Position numbers and translations under genes: made by a program. 39,635 bases of DNA. Source: Myxococcales bacterium (GTDB lineage: Bacteria > Myxococcota_A > UBA9042). The number at the start of each line of letters is the position of its first letter. Within the stretch, counting starts at the first letter, position 1. A model generated the notes under the pieces. The model had not been told where the DNA came from. It worked only from the letters and a program-made list of their open reading frames with translations, and searched no databases. Shown here one piece after another: positions 17,026 to 25,056 of the stretch. The stretch spans positions 1 through 39,635 of the forward strand of contig SHZF01000040.1 of the NCBI GenBank assembly GCA_009692425.1, written 5' to 3'.

Positions 17026-17511
17026 TCACGCTGCGGGCTTCTTCACCTTCATCGAAATCGTCAACGTCATGTTCGCGACGAGTTCGTCGCCCTTGTCGGG
17101 CACGACGGCCTGGATCGTCATCGGCAGGCTCTTGCGCTCGCCAGTGGCAACCGCCTCGGCGACAAGGGCCTGCAGCGCCGCGCCGTCGCGACAGTGGAAG
17201 TGGACGTGGCCATCGGGGCGCTTCAAGAAGTCCGCCTGGAAGTCCTTGAACACGAGCGCAATCTTGACTGGCTGCGTGCGGATGAACTGCATGGCCAACA
17301 TGCCGCCCGCAACATCGGCGCCGACACACAATACGCCGAAATACATTGACTTCAGGTGATTGCGCGTGCGCCGTGACAGCTTGATGCGGATCTCGCAGCG
17401 CTCGTCGTCGAGGTGCACGACGGTCGGCCGCGTCCAGGCGATCATGGGAATCTTCGCCGTCGCGTACGCACGCAGGTACACGGTCTCTTTGAGGTGCTTC
17501 AGCATTTCCAT
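17026..17511 (-). CDS. DUF4442 / PaaI-like hotdog-fold protein
   Basis: A 161-residue protein of the hotdog-fold thioesterase type (DUF4442). Typical features are RNHLKSMYFGVLCVGADVAGG, where the region GxxxxGADxAGG forms the central helix of the fold, followed by alternating strands (VKIALVFKDFQADFLKRPDG; VHFHCRDG) and a Lys-rich end. Members may hydrolyse acyl-CoA or only bind acyl groups; no substrate can be given. It is the last gene of the four-gene unit with tgt, 9 bp downstream of it, with AGGA before the ATG. Confidence 0.8.
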   Translation of the reverse strand: MEMLKHLKETVYLRAYATAKIPMIAWTRPTVVHLDDERCEIRIKLSRRTRNHLKSMYFGVLCVGADVAGGMLAMQFIRTQPVKIALVFKDFQADFLKRPDGHVHFHCRDGAALQALVAEAVATGERKSLPMTIQAVVPDKGDELVANMTLTISMKVKKPAA

Positions 17512-17520
17512 GTCGTCCTG

Positions 17521-18663
17521 TCAGGGTGTGCTGGTCGCCGCCCACCGGTGGGTCGCGAGCCGCTCGAGCGTGGCGCGCGCCCAGTCAGCATAGCGGTCTG
17601 CGAGCACCGCGTCCCGGGCAGCGCGGCCCAGGCGCACGTAGAACGCCAGGTTGTGCATCGTCAGCAGCGTGGCCGACAGGATTTCGCCCGCGATGAACAG
17701 GTGCCGCACGTAGCTGCGGCTAAACTGTGCACACACGGCGCACGGGCAGTCGGGATCGAGCGGGCGGTCGTCGTCGAAAAAGCGCCGATTCTTCACGCTG
17801 AGCTTGCCGTCGGCGGTGAAGGCGATGCCGTGGCGGCCGTTGCGGCTCGGCATCACACAGTCGAACTGGTCGACGCCGGCGCCGATGCAGCGCACGAGGT
17901 CTTCGGGCGTACCGACGCCCATCAGGTAGCGTGCCTTGTCCGACGGCATGCGCGCGGCGGTATGGGCGCACGCCTCCCACATTTCGGGCGGCGACTCGCC
18001 GACGGACAGGCCGCCGATCGCGAAACCCTCGCAGTCGTGGGCGCAGACCTCGTCGACGTGTTCGCTGCGCAGCGCAAGATCGACGCCTCCCTGCACGATG
18101 CCGTACAGCGCGCAGACGTCGGTGCGGGTGCGCGCGCCCATGCAGCGGCCGAGCCACGCCGTAGTGCGGCGCATCGCGGTGCGGATGGTGGCGGTGTCGG
18201 CCTTGGCGGGCGGACACTCGTCGAACGCCATCATGATGTCGGAGCCAAACGCCTCCTGCAACGCGATCGCGCGCTCCGGACCGAGCACGTGGCGGCTGCC
18301 GTCGAGGTGGCTCTGGAAGGCGCAACCGTCATCGGTGAGCTTGCGCAGACTTGACAGGGAGAACACCTGGAACCCACCAGAATCGGTTAGGATTGCTCGA
18401 TTCCACCCCATGAATCGGTGCAGTCCGCCGGCCGCCTGAATGCGCTCGCTGCCCGGGCGCAGCATCAGGTGGTAGGTGTTGGCGAGCACGATCTCAGCAT
18501 CCAGTTCGGCGAGATCACGTGGCAACACACCCTTGACGCTGGCCTGGGTGCCGACTGGCATGAAGATGGGGGTCCGGATCGACCCGTGCGCGGTATCGAT
18601 CGTTGCCGCCCGCGCACCGGACTGGGCACAGACATGGTCGAGCGCAAAGCGGTACGCGCCCAA
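17521..18663 (-). CDS. tgt: queuine / preQ1 tRNA-guanine transglycosylase
   Basis: Exchanges guanine 34 of GUN-anticodon tRNAs for preQ1, the first committed tRNA step in queuosine synthesis. The 380-residue protein has LTDSGGFQVFSL (Asp94, base binding), GIVQGG, GGLSVGE, and FDCVMPSRNGRHG with the nucleophilic Asp. The zinc site is present as CPCAVC plus a further His in VRHLF. The start is a TTG 6 bp after the nitroreductase stop; upstream in-frame ATG is absent. A non-AUG start and tight spacing fit translation coupled to the preceding gene. No other queuosine genes are in the window. Confidence 0.96.
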   Translation of the reverse strand: MGAYRFALDHVCAQSGARAATIDTAHGSIRTPIFMPVGTQASVKGVLPRDLAELDAEIVLANTYHLMLRPGSERIQAAGGLHRFMGWNRAILTDSGGFQVFSLSSLRKLTDDGCAFQSHLDGSRHVLGPERAIALQEAFGSDIMMAFDECPPAKADTATIRTAMRRTTAWLGRCMGARTRTDVCALYGIVQGGVDLALRSEHVDEVCAHDCEGFAIGGLSVGESPPEMWEACAHTAARMPSDKARYLMGVGTPEDLVRCIGAGVDQFDCVMPSRNGRHGIAFTADGKLSVKNRRFFDDDRPLDPDCPCAVCAQFSRSYVRHLFIAGEILSATLLTMHNLAFYVRLGRAARDAVLADRYADWARATLERLATHRWAATSTP

Positions 18664-18669
18664 GGCGTC

Positions 18670-19218
18670 CTAGATCCAGCGCGCGACGTCGGCCACGCCG
18701 CGCGTGCGGACGGCCGGCATCTCAATGGCGGCGCCCCCGAGCAGGACGGCGCCGACGAACTCCTCGTTGGGCGCGAGCTGCCAGAAATCGCGCAGGTGTG
18801 CGCCGACGAAGGCTCCACTCGTCGTCCAATACGATGCGATGCCGCGCGCGTGGGCGGCGAGCATCAGGTTCTGCACGGCGCAACAGGCGGCTGCGTAGTC
18901 TTCGCGGTCCCGCTCCGGGTCAGCGGGCGTCCGCACCCAGGAGACGGCAATGGCCGCCCCCAATCCAGCGACGACTTGCCGCAACTTGGTGGCCTTGTGC
19001 GCGGGCAGCGTGCCGTCCGCGAGCGCGGCGTCGATCCGTTCGGGCAGCAGCCCCACGCGGTCGGCGGTCAGCACCGAGAATCGCCACGGCTCCGTGCGCT
19101 TGTGGTTTGGCGCCCAGGTGGCGAGTTCGACGAGGTCGGCCAGCATGGCGGTCGGCACGGCAGTACCGTCGAACAGCTTGTGGCTGCGCCGGGTGCGGAT
19201 CGCGGTATCGACGTCCAC
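18670..19218 (-). CDS. nitroreductase-family FMN oxidoreductase
   Basis: A 182-residue member of the nitroreductase superfamily, likely an FMN-binding NAD(P)H oxidoreductase. It shows the N-terminal RTRRSHKLFDG typical of FMN phosphate binding, ATWAPNHKRTEPWRF, the helix AACCAVQNLMLAAHARGIASYW, and a C-terminal IEMPAVRTRG. The gene starts with GTG. It lies 27 bp after the PPC-domain gene and 6 bp before tgt, so it belongs to one operon. The substrate is not predictable; the link to queuosine may only be co-transcription. Confidence 0.88.
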   Translation of the reverse strand: MDVDTAIRTRRSHKLFDGTAVPTAMLADLVELATWAPNHKRTEPWRFSVLTADRVGLLPERIDAALADGTLPAHKATKLRQVVAGLGAAIAVSWVRTPADPERDREDYAAACCAVQNLMLAAHARGIASYWTTSGAFVGAHLRDFWQLAPNEEFVGAVLLGGAAIEMPAVRTRGVADVARWI

Positions 19219-19245
19219 GAGGCCTCACGATGCTGGCTGACGCCG

Positions 19246-19974
19246 CTAGGTTGACCTGCGGCGGACCTGCACTTCGTACACCGTGCGGCCATCGCGCGAC
19301 GCCGCCGGCGCCAAGGTCAGCAGGCCGAGGTGCAATTGCGCGACCTTGCCCGAATGCATCTCGATGTTCACGCGGTCCGAATCCGTGACCTGCGTGATGA
19401 CGCAGAACCCCAGCCGGGGGTGCTCCAGCGCATCGCCCACCCGAAGTTGTGGCATTTCATGCTCTTCAAGCAGGCGCGAGGGCATCGCCTCCATCGCCAC
19501 GCGGCCCGAGCGCACCCCGCCGGGGTCGGCCGAGATCACGTTGACCGCGACGTCCATCCAGCGCGCCAGGCCCGTTTCGGGGTCTTCGTAGCGGCGCAGC
19601 GTGATGTCGTCGAAGGTCTGGGCGAAGATCTCGACGCTGCCGCTGGTCGCTTCTTCGAGCACGCCGGCGCGCACGACGCCGTCGGCGGTGACGAGTTGGG
19701 TGCGCACAATGAGGTCGCGCGCCCCCGCACGCTCCGACACAACGGCGCGCAACGCCGCGATCATTGCCATGCCATCGAGGCGGGCTGGGTCGCCCATCGT
19801 TCCGTCGGCCCTCATGGGTCGTACAAAGGCGTCGCTCACGTAGCCCGTGCCGTCGAACCACCCGGACGTGATGCGGTAGTTGTCGGCCAGACTGCGCAGC
19901 GCCTCGACGAGCGCCAAGCCCGGCGGCACTTCGCCGACGAAGCGGCGGCCCTCGCGAGTCTCAGTGAAGATCAT
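19246..19974 (-). CDS. PPC/DUF296-domain protein
   Basis: A 242-residue protein. The first ~135 residues fit the PPC (DUF296) fold found in plant AHL proteins and prokaryotes: a TREGRRF start, a LVEALRSLADNYRITSGWF segment, the glycine-containing GTGYVSDAFV strand and later QTFDDITLRRYE. The second part (from about residue 150) is an added domain with LRVGDALEHPRLGFCVITQV and HSGKVAQLHLGLLTL, which I cannot name. Archaeal and bacterial PPC proteins form trimers; their ligand is unknown. The ATG follows GGAG by 5 bp. First gene of the unit leading to tgt, with a long repeat-bearing leader. Confidence 0.75.
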   Translation of the reverse strand: MIFTETREGRRFVGEVPPGLALVEALRSLADNYRITSGWFDGTGYVSDAFVRPMRADGTMGDPARLDGMAMIAALRAVVSERAGARDLIVRTQLVTADGVVRAGVLEEATSGSVEIFAQTFDDITLRRYEDPETGLARWMDVAVNVISADPGGVRSGRVAMEAMPSRLLEEHEMPQLRVGDALEHPRLGFCVITQVTDSDRVNIEMHSGKVAQLHLGLLTLAPAASRDGRTVYEVQVRRRST

Positions 19975-19982
19975 GCGTCTCC

Positions 19983-20090
19983 GAAGATTCCGCCGCCGCC
20001 GAAGATTCCGCCGCCGCCGAAGATTCCGCCGCCGCCGAAGATTCCGCCGCCGCCAAAGATTCCGCCGCCGCCGAAGATTCCGCCGCCCCC
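19983..20090 (-). repeat. six tandem 18-bp repeats in the leader of the PPC-tgt operon
   Basis: On the minus strand the unit is GGCGGCGGCGGAATCTTC, repeated six times without gaps (plus-strand units begin at 19983, 20001, 20019, 20037, 20055 and 20073). Four units are identical; the fifth and sixth each carry one change. The array ends 8 bp before the PPC-domain start codon. Each unit contains four GG pairs spaced by single C residues. Together with flanking DNA this fills part of the 355-bp intergenic stretch 19975-20329, in which I see no gene. Confidence 0.95.
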
Positions 20091-20222
20091 GACGACTCCG
20101 GCCCTTCGAGGATGGCGCGCGTTCCGGCGAGCGTTCAAGGCTCTCCGGGTGGCCGGTGGATCCGGCGCGGGAACGGGCGGCCCCCCCGCGTCGCATGATG
20201 GGCGGCACGGGCAGGCGCCGGG

Positions 20223-20252
20223 ACGCTACAGAGGCGAGGCGCGACCTGTCAA
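20223..20252 (-). promoter_or_regulatory. promoter for the PPC-nitroreductase-tgt-DUF4442 operon
   Basis: On the minus strand a consensus TTGACA (20252-20247), 18 bp, and TAGCGT (20228-20223). Transcription would start near 20216 and produce a leader of about 240 nt that carries the six 18-bp repeats before the ATG at 19974. Confidence 0.5.
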
Positions 20253-20291
20253 GGCGATTCGCGGGTTTGGCGCGCCTCGTGCTGCGCCGCG

Positions 20292-20321
20292 TTGCACCGG
20301 CACACCCGCCTGCGCTAGAAG
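20292..20321 (+). promoter_or_regulatory. promoter candidate for the cation transporter gene
   Basis: TTGCAC (20292-20297), 17-18 bp, then CTAGAA or TAGAAG (20315-20321). The ATG follows at 20330, so the leader would be very short or absent. AAGG at 20319-20322 could instead act as a ribosome binding site. Confidence 0.3.
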
Positions 20322-20329
20322 GCGCACCC

Positions 20330-21259
20330 ATGGCAGGCGCAGACGCGGCGACAAAGCACATTCTCCAATCCTTGTTCGCCAACCTCGTCATCGCGGTCAG
20401 CAAGGGCGTCGGCGCCGCCCTGACGGGTTCCGGGTCGATGGTGGCCGAGACCATCCACTCGCTGGCAGACTGCGGCAACCAACTCCTGCTCCTGCTCGGC
20501 GTGAGCCAGGCGCAGCGACGGCCGACCCCCACGCACCCGCTGGGCCACGGTCCGGCCTTGTATTTCTGGTCGTTCATCGTCTCCCTGCTGCTGTTTTCAG
20601 GCGGCGGGCTGTTCTCCATCTATGAGGGCATCCACAAGCTCGACAGCACCGCAACGATCGACAACCCAATGGTAGCCATCGCCATTCTTGTTCTGTCGTT
20701 GGCGCTCGAAGGGTGGGTAACGGCTGGCAACGTCGTCGAACTGAACCGCCGACGGGGCGCCATGCCCTTCTTCCAGTTCCTGCGGGCCACGAAAGACTCG
20801 GACCTCGTGGTGGTGTTCGCCGAGAACGCCGCGGCAGTGCTGGGCCTCGCTTTTGCGCTCGCTGCGCTCGGCCTTGCCTGGCTGACGGGCGACCCGGTGT
20901 GGGACGCGGTCGGCAGCCTTTGCATCGGCGCCGTGCTGGTGGCCGTCGCGGTGCTCCTCGCGATCGAGATCGCCAGCCTGCTGATCGGCGAGGCGGCCGA
21001 CGCGGCGATCGTTCAGGCCGTGTTTGCCGCGGCGGCGCACGACGTCCGCATTCTCTCGGTCTTCGACGTGATCGCGGTCCAGCGCGGACCCGGCGAGGTG
21101 CTCGTTGCGGCCAAGCTGCATGTGGCGTCTGACGTGACGGCCGAGGCGATGTACGATCTCGTCAACGCGTTCGAAGATCGCGTGCGCGCGGCCAGCGCCG
21201 AGGTCAAATGGCTTTTCGTCGAGCCGGACCGTCCCGGGCGCGACGCCGGCGAAATGTGA
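20330..21259 (+). CDS. cation diffusion facilitator family transporter, ZnT9-like
   Basis: A 309-residue inner-membrane CDF protein expected to export divalent cations such as Zn2+ by proton antiport. Transmembrane segments are seen at about 14-34, 75-95, 112-130, 160-180 and 190-215, and the C-terminal ~90 residues form the cytoplasmic ferredoxin-like domain. TM2 has the metal motif HSLAD (His43, Asp47). The usual TM5 HxxxD is replaced by VFAENAAAVLG (Glu165, Asn166), and DPVWDAVGSLCIGAVLV follows; both are typical of the SLC30A9/ZnT9 branch rather than FieF. Metal specificity is therefore uncertain. The ATG at 20330 is chosen because the upstream frame crosses the low-complexity repeat region. 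Confidence 0.9.
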   Translation: MAGADAATKHILQSLFANLVIAVSKGVGAALTGSGSMVAETIHSLADCGNQLLLLLGVSQAQRRPTPTHPLGHGPALYFWSFIVSLLLFSGGGLFSIYEGIHKLDSTATIDNPMVAIAILVLSLALEGWVTAGNVVELNRRRGAMPFFQFLRATKDSDLVVVFAENAAAVLGLAFALAALGLAWLTGDPVWDAVGSLCIGAVLVAVAVLLAIEIASLLIGEAADAAIVQAVFAAAAHDVRILSVFDVIAVQRGPGEVLVAAKLHVASDVTAEAMYDLVNAFEDRVRAASAEVKWLFVEPDRPGRDAGEM

Positions 21260-21311
21260 ATCCCGCTCCGACGCGCCCTGCACCTGGGCTCTCGACCGAA
21301 CAAGGCTGCTG

Positions 21312-22412
21312 ATGACCCCGACCGCTGCCGACCTGCGCGACCGCCTGCGCGCCCACGACGATCGCTACGGCGCGCTGTTCGGTGGGCAGCCGCGGGTGAC
21401 GCGCGACATTGCAGCACTCGACGCGCTGATCGAGTCGGCCGCCGCCGTGCGCAGCGAGGCCGAGCGCCTCAAGGGTACGCCTGACGCCGAACGCAGGGCC
21501 GTGGTCGTCGAGGCCGAGCGCCAGATGAAGCTCTATCGGGGCGAGCGCGCCGCCGTAGTCGAAGCGCGATCGGCAGGACCGCACGCGGTGGCGGCCGGCA
21601 TCGTCGCGACGCGCGCCAACCATGTATTCCACCGCTATGCCCGGCACTTTGCGGGCCAGTCGCGCGCCACCCGCGACGCGTCGATGCTGCTCGACATGAT
21701 CGGCGAACTCGATGGCCTGGCCGGTCGCCTCGAAGCGATGCTGGCCGACGGGGAACTGGCGTCTGCACGCGAGGACCTCGGCACGATCCAGGGGTGGCGC
21801 CGCCACTTCGACGCCGAGCGCAAGGAGATCGCCGCTGCGCGCGAGGCCGGCACGTTGGCCCAGCAGGCGGCGTGGCTCGGGGGCGCGGCCAACACCTTGT
21901 TCCTGCAACACAAGACTGTTTTCGCGGGCCAGCCCGGCGGCACGCGACGCCCCGAGTCGTTGCAGCGGCTGACCGAGGCACTGCGGTTGCTCGAAGACCG
22001 CATGCGTGCGCTCGTCTCGCAAGGCCTCGTGGGCGACGTGGACCACGACCGCAACCTCGGCATCGTTGCGGGCCGGCTCGCGGCGTGGGAGGCGGAAGGA
22101 GTGGCAATTCGCGCGGAGCGTCAGAAGACGACGCTCGCGACGTTGGCGCGCGATCTGGCGATGGCCGCCGACGCCGAGCGGGAACTGTGGTCGCTGCATT
22201 TCGCCGGCCAGAACCGCAAGACGCGCGACCCGGCACGGCTGACGGCGATGGTCGAGCGGATGGACGAGATCGAGCGGCAGTTCCTCCGCATGCAGCAGGT
22301 GCGGGCCGACGTTGCGTTCGAGGAGCCTGCCGCCGCCACCCGCGACACCCTGACGCTGTGGTGTGCGGAGTGGGACGCGATCGCGCAGGCCCGCCGCGAA
22401 GGGGGCGCGTAG
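21312..22412 (+). CDS. uncharacterised helical protein of four ~91-residue repeats (FAGQxRxTRD)
   Basis: A 366-residue protein I cannot assign to a family. It is built from four repeats of about 91 residues, each marked by a phased signature: LFGGQPRVTRD (22-32), HFAGQSRATRD (112-122), VFAGQPGGTRR (203-213) and HFAGQNRKTRD (296-306). Spacings between the Phe residues are 90, 91 and 93. Each signature is preceded by a helix and followed by a Leu-rich helix, and each repeat ends in a Trp/Tyr-Glu-Ile/Val-Ala-Arg-Gly type segment (WRRHFDAERKEI, WEAEGVAIRAER, WDAIAQARREGG). The fold should be all-alpha; no signal peptide or membrane segment is present, so it is cytoplasmic. AAGG lies 8 bp before the ATG. 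It follows the CDF gene by 52 bp. Confidence 0.85.
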   Translation: MTPTAADLRDRLRAHDDRYGALFGGQPRVTRDIAALDALIESAAAVRSEAERLKGTPDAERRAVVVEAERQMKLYRGERAAVVEARSAGPHAVAAGIVATRANHVFHRYARHFAGQSRATRDASMLLDMIGELDGLAGRLEAMLADGELASAREDLGTIQGWRRHFDAERKEIAAAREAGTLAQQAAWLGGAANTLFLQHKTVFAGQPGGTRRPESLQRLTEALRLLEDRMRALVSQGLVGDVDHDRNLGIVAGRLAAWEAEGVAIRAERQKTTLATLARDLAMAADAERELWSLHFAGQNRKTRDPARLTAMVERMDEIERQFLRMQQVRADVAFEEPAAATRDTLTLWCAEWDAIAQARREGGA

Positions 22413-22457
22413 CCGGTGAGCGTGCGGGGTAGGTTGGCCGGTGGATCCTGGCTGGCA

Positions 22458-24014
22458 TCACTGCTTGATGACGACCCGGCCCCGCTCGATTCGCAGGGGG
22501 AAGCGCCCCTGGCCGGCGCGCTCGACATCGATCGTCACCGCGACGCCCGCTTCTCCTCGGATCAGTTCGACGACCTGACTCACGCTCAACTGGGCGGTTG
22601 GTTGGCCATCGACGCCAGCGATGATGTCGCCGGCGCGCAATCCGCTGGCCTGTGCCGGGCTGCCTTCGACCAGACCCTGCACCTCGATGCCGCGCGGTCC
22701 GCCCTTCAGGGTTGCACCGATGCCGTGAAATGCCATGCGTTCTCCTGGCCTTGCCCGCTCGAGCACCACGTCGCGCACCACATCTCCGCTGGCGGGCACT
22801 GCAATGCCCGCCGCGATCTCGGCCAGGTAGTCGGCGTGCGTGACCCGCATGCTGCGGCGACCGCTGCCCACGCCGACCACCTCGTAGCGACCCTCGGCAT
22901 CGGAGCGGACGAGTTTCGGCGCGAGCGCGGAGCCCGGCTCGAAGACCGTCACGTTGGCACCGACGACCGGCACGCCCCCATCGCGCGCACTGATGCGCCC
23001 CCTTAACGTCGCCCCGCCTGACAGGGTGATGACGATGCCGCCCGTGGTGCCGCCGCGCCCGACCGAATTGCCGCGCGCAAACCCCGGAGCAAGTCCCGCG
23101 GACTCCGCGCGCAGGTCGTAGCGACCGGGGCGCAGTGGCCCCAGGCGGAAGCGACCGTCGGGCGGCCCCGCTTGGATCGCGGGCAGGTGGCGCGAGCCGA
23201 GCGCCTCAGGCCCATCGACAGAGATGGACTCAAGCGCGACCGTGGCTTCGGCGAGCGGCGCGCCTGCGGTGTCGCGCACGAAGCCTTCGAGGTACCCGCC
23301 GGGACCCAACCGCAGCACGACCTCCTCGCCGGGTCGGGCGCGCTCGGGTGGCACAGGGTCGTGAGCCGGCGTCGCAGCCTCGACGGTGACCTGCGACCAG
23401 TCGATGTCGGGCGCGTCGAACTCGAAACGGCCATCGGAATTCGTCGGCACGCGCTGCTCGGCGTTGGGCCACACGATGCGCACCGTAGCGAGCGGCACCG
23501 GCTCGCCGTCGGGCCCCACGACCTTGCCGAGCACGCCAGACAGCCTGTCGAGCAGCACCTCGATGCGGGCCACCTCGCCTGCCCTGACCTCGATGTCGAT
23601 GGGCGTGGCCGGTCGAAACCCCGACGCGGTGGCGCGCAACATGTACACCCCGGGAGCGAGGTCCAAAACGCGAAACGCACCATCTGCGGCGGCGACCAGT
23701 GTGCGGCCGCGCGGCATCTGCGGCCCGGCAAGGGCAAGATGGGCCGGAACAGGTTTGCCGTTGCGGTCGTGGACGCTGCCAGCAAGCTCCGTGGCCTGTA
23801 CGGCTGCTGCGGCCGGCGGCGGAGCACGCCGCACAGGGACAGGTGCCGGCACGCTCGGTCGCGGGGTGGCGGGCGCTGCATCGTTCTCCGTCGCGATTTC
23901 GGCAGGTTGGGGCGGCGGCGGTGCCGGCCCGAGCACCAGCCAGCCGACGAGCCCGACCGTCAGCAGGACCAAGGCGACGAGAGCCGCGACGATGAGGCGT
24001 TCGCGGCCCGTCAT
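22458..24014 (-). CDS. membrane-anchored protein with carboxypeptidase-regulatory-like domains and a C-terminal PDZ domain
   Basis: A 518-residue envelope protein. One N-terminal transmembrane segment (LIVAALVALVLLTVGLVGWLVL split over residues 7-28) is followed by a Pro/Ala-rich linker to about residue 70. Four beta-sandwich units of the carboxypeptidase regulatory type follow, beginning ELAGSVHDRNGKPV, GVLGKVVGPDGEPV, YLEGFVRDTAGAPL and TLRGRISARDGGVPV; each has the usual G-x-V..D..G.P pattern. The last ~85 residues are a PDZ domain (GIEVQGLVEGSPAQASGLRA, GDIIAGVDGQP). No catalytic site is seen, so it likely binds peptides or protein termini in the periplasm. The start at 24014 avoids overlap with the UbiA gene, 43 bp upstream. 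Confidence 0.85.
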   Translation of the reverse strand: MTGRERLIVAALVALVLLTVGLVGWLVLGPAPPPPQPAEIATENDAAPATPRPSVPAPVPVRRAPPPAAAAVQATELAGSVHDRNGKPVPAHLALAGPQMPRGRTLVAAADGAFRVLDLAPGVYMLRATASGFRPATPIDIEVRAGEVARIEVLLDRLSGVLGKVVGPDGEPVPLATVRIVWPNAEQRVPTNSDGRFEFDAPDIDWSQVTVEAATPAHDPVPPERARPGEEVVLRLGPGGYLEGFVRDTAGAPLAEATVALESISVDGPEALGSRHLPAIQAGPPDGRFRLGPLRPGRYDLRAESAGLAPGFARGNSVGRGGTTGGIVITLSGGATLRGRISARDGGVPVVGANVTVFEPGSALAPKLVRSDAEGRYEVVGVGSGRRSMRVTHADYLAEIAAGIAVPASGDVVRDVVLERARPGERMAFHGIGATLKGGPRGIEVQGLVEGSPAQASGLRAGDIIAGVDGQPTAQLSVSQVVELIRGEAGVAVTIDVERAGQGRFPLRIERGRVVIKQ

Positions 24015-24057
24015 GCGAGGCCCCAGCGGCAGCGAGAAACCGGGGCGACACGCGCAA

Positions 24058-25026
24058 TCATGAGGGTCCGTCGAGCGGCAGTCCGAGGCCGATCCAGGCG
24101 TGGTAGGAAGCGATCTGGGCAGCACCGAGCCACGTGAGTGCCATCGCGCGGCCCGGCGTGGCACCCCGCCGCAGGATGAGCCAGCGGAAAAGCACCGCCT
24201 GCTGGAGCGGCCCACCGATCAGCACGACATCGCGGAACCGCAACACACCGAGCGCCCCTCCGATGGCCAGCGCACCGGCCGAAGCCGCCAGCAGCACCCA
24301 GACGAGCATCGCGGCGGCCGCTTCCCCGTGAACTGCAGGGAATGTCGGCACCGCGAGGGCGCGGTCCCCCGCAACGTCGCGCAAGTCGTAGATGATTTCG
24401 TATGTGATTTCCAACGGAAAGAAGAAGGCTACCAGGGCGACCAACCACCGCACATCGACGGCGACGGGGCCAACGACCGCAGGGTATGCGATCGTCGAGA
24501 GCACGAAGAGAACGCCGGACATTCCGTTTTTCGCGGCGTAGATCTCCTTGAAGCGACGCCGCCCGGGCAGCACGCGGTAGTTGTAGGCCCATCCGATCAG
24601 GGTAAAGGCAACGCGAACCGGTGTGAGAGCCGGGCACAGCGCGTGCCCTGCCGCAAGCGACGCTGTTGCCAGCAGCGCGCACGCCACTTCGACGCGGCGT
24701 CCGTTGCGGGCGAGCCATTCCGTGCCAAGGATGCCGTTGGCGCGATCCTCGGCCAGGTCGGCGACGCGGTTCATGAGGTTGACGACGAACCAGTCGAGCG
24801 CGCAAAACACGACGGCAAGCCAGAGGTACAACCCGCTCATGAGCCAGCCGAACGTCAACGCAGCACCGCAGGCAATCGCCAGGATGTGCGGTCGGACCAC
24901 ATGCGCGCAGACGGCGAGCCACCGCGACTGCTGCGTTGTACCCGCGGCGCCAGACGGGCCGGGCTGCAACGGCGCCGCGGTGGACGGTTTACTGGGAGGC
25001 AACGGAGTAGCGGCGGTGCGAGCCAT
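24058..25026 (-). CDS. UbiA-family prenyltransferase (possible lycopene elongase type)
   Basis: A 322-residue integral membrane protein of the UbiA superfamily, which transfers polyprenyl groups using Mg2+-bound diphosphates. The two Asp-rich motifs are present: NRVADLAED (residues 86-94) and YDLRDVAGD (213-221). Eight or nine hydrophobic segments are seen. Between motifs the loop YNYRVLPGRRRFKEIYAAKNG is typical. A Pro/Ala-rich N-terminal extension of about 35 residues is cytoplasmic. GAGG lies 6 bp before the ATG. Acceptor unknown: the divergent CruF-like carotenoid gene next door makes a carotenoid acceptor (as for LyeJ/CrtEb lycopene elongases) attractive, but quinone or heme acceptors are possible. 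Confidence 0.88.
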   Translation of the reverse strand: MARTAATPLPPSKPSTAAPLQPGPSGAAGTTQQSRWLAVCAHVVRPHILAIACGAALTFGWLMSGLYLWLAVVFCALDWFVVNLMNRVADLAEDRANGILGTEWLARNGRRVEVACALLATASLAAGHALCPALTPVRVAFTLIGWAYNYRVLPGRRRFKEIYAAKNGMSGVLFVLSTIAYPAVVGPVAVDVRWLVALVAFFFPLEITYEIIYDLRDVAGDRALAVPTFPAVHGEAAAAMLVWVLLAASAGALAIGGALGVLRFRDVVLIGGPLQQAVLFRWLILRRGATPGRAMALTWLGAAQIASYHAWIGLGLPLDGPS

Positions 25027-25056
25027 GCGGGCCTCGAGCAAGGGTCGACAGCGTGG

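Noticed and set aside
19983-20090. Possible CRISPR array
   Set aside because: The repeats are 18 bp and contiguous, with no spacers and no cas genes.
19975-20619. N-terminal extension of the PPC protein through the 18-bp repeats (RRRNL repeats)
   Set aside because: The extension is low-complexity, a good ribosome site precedes the ATG at 19974, and the promoter lies upstream of the repeats within the supposed coding region.
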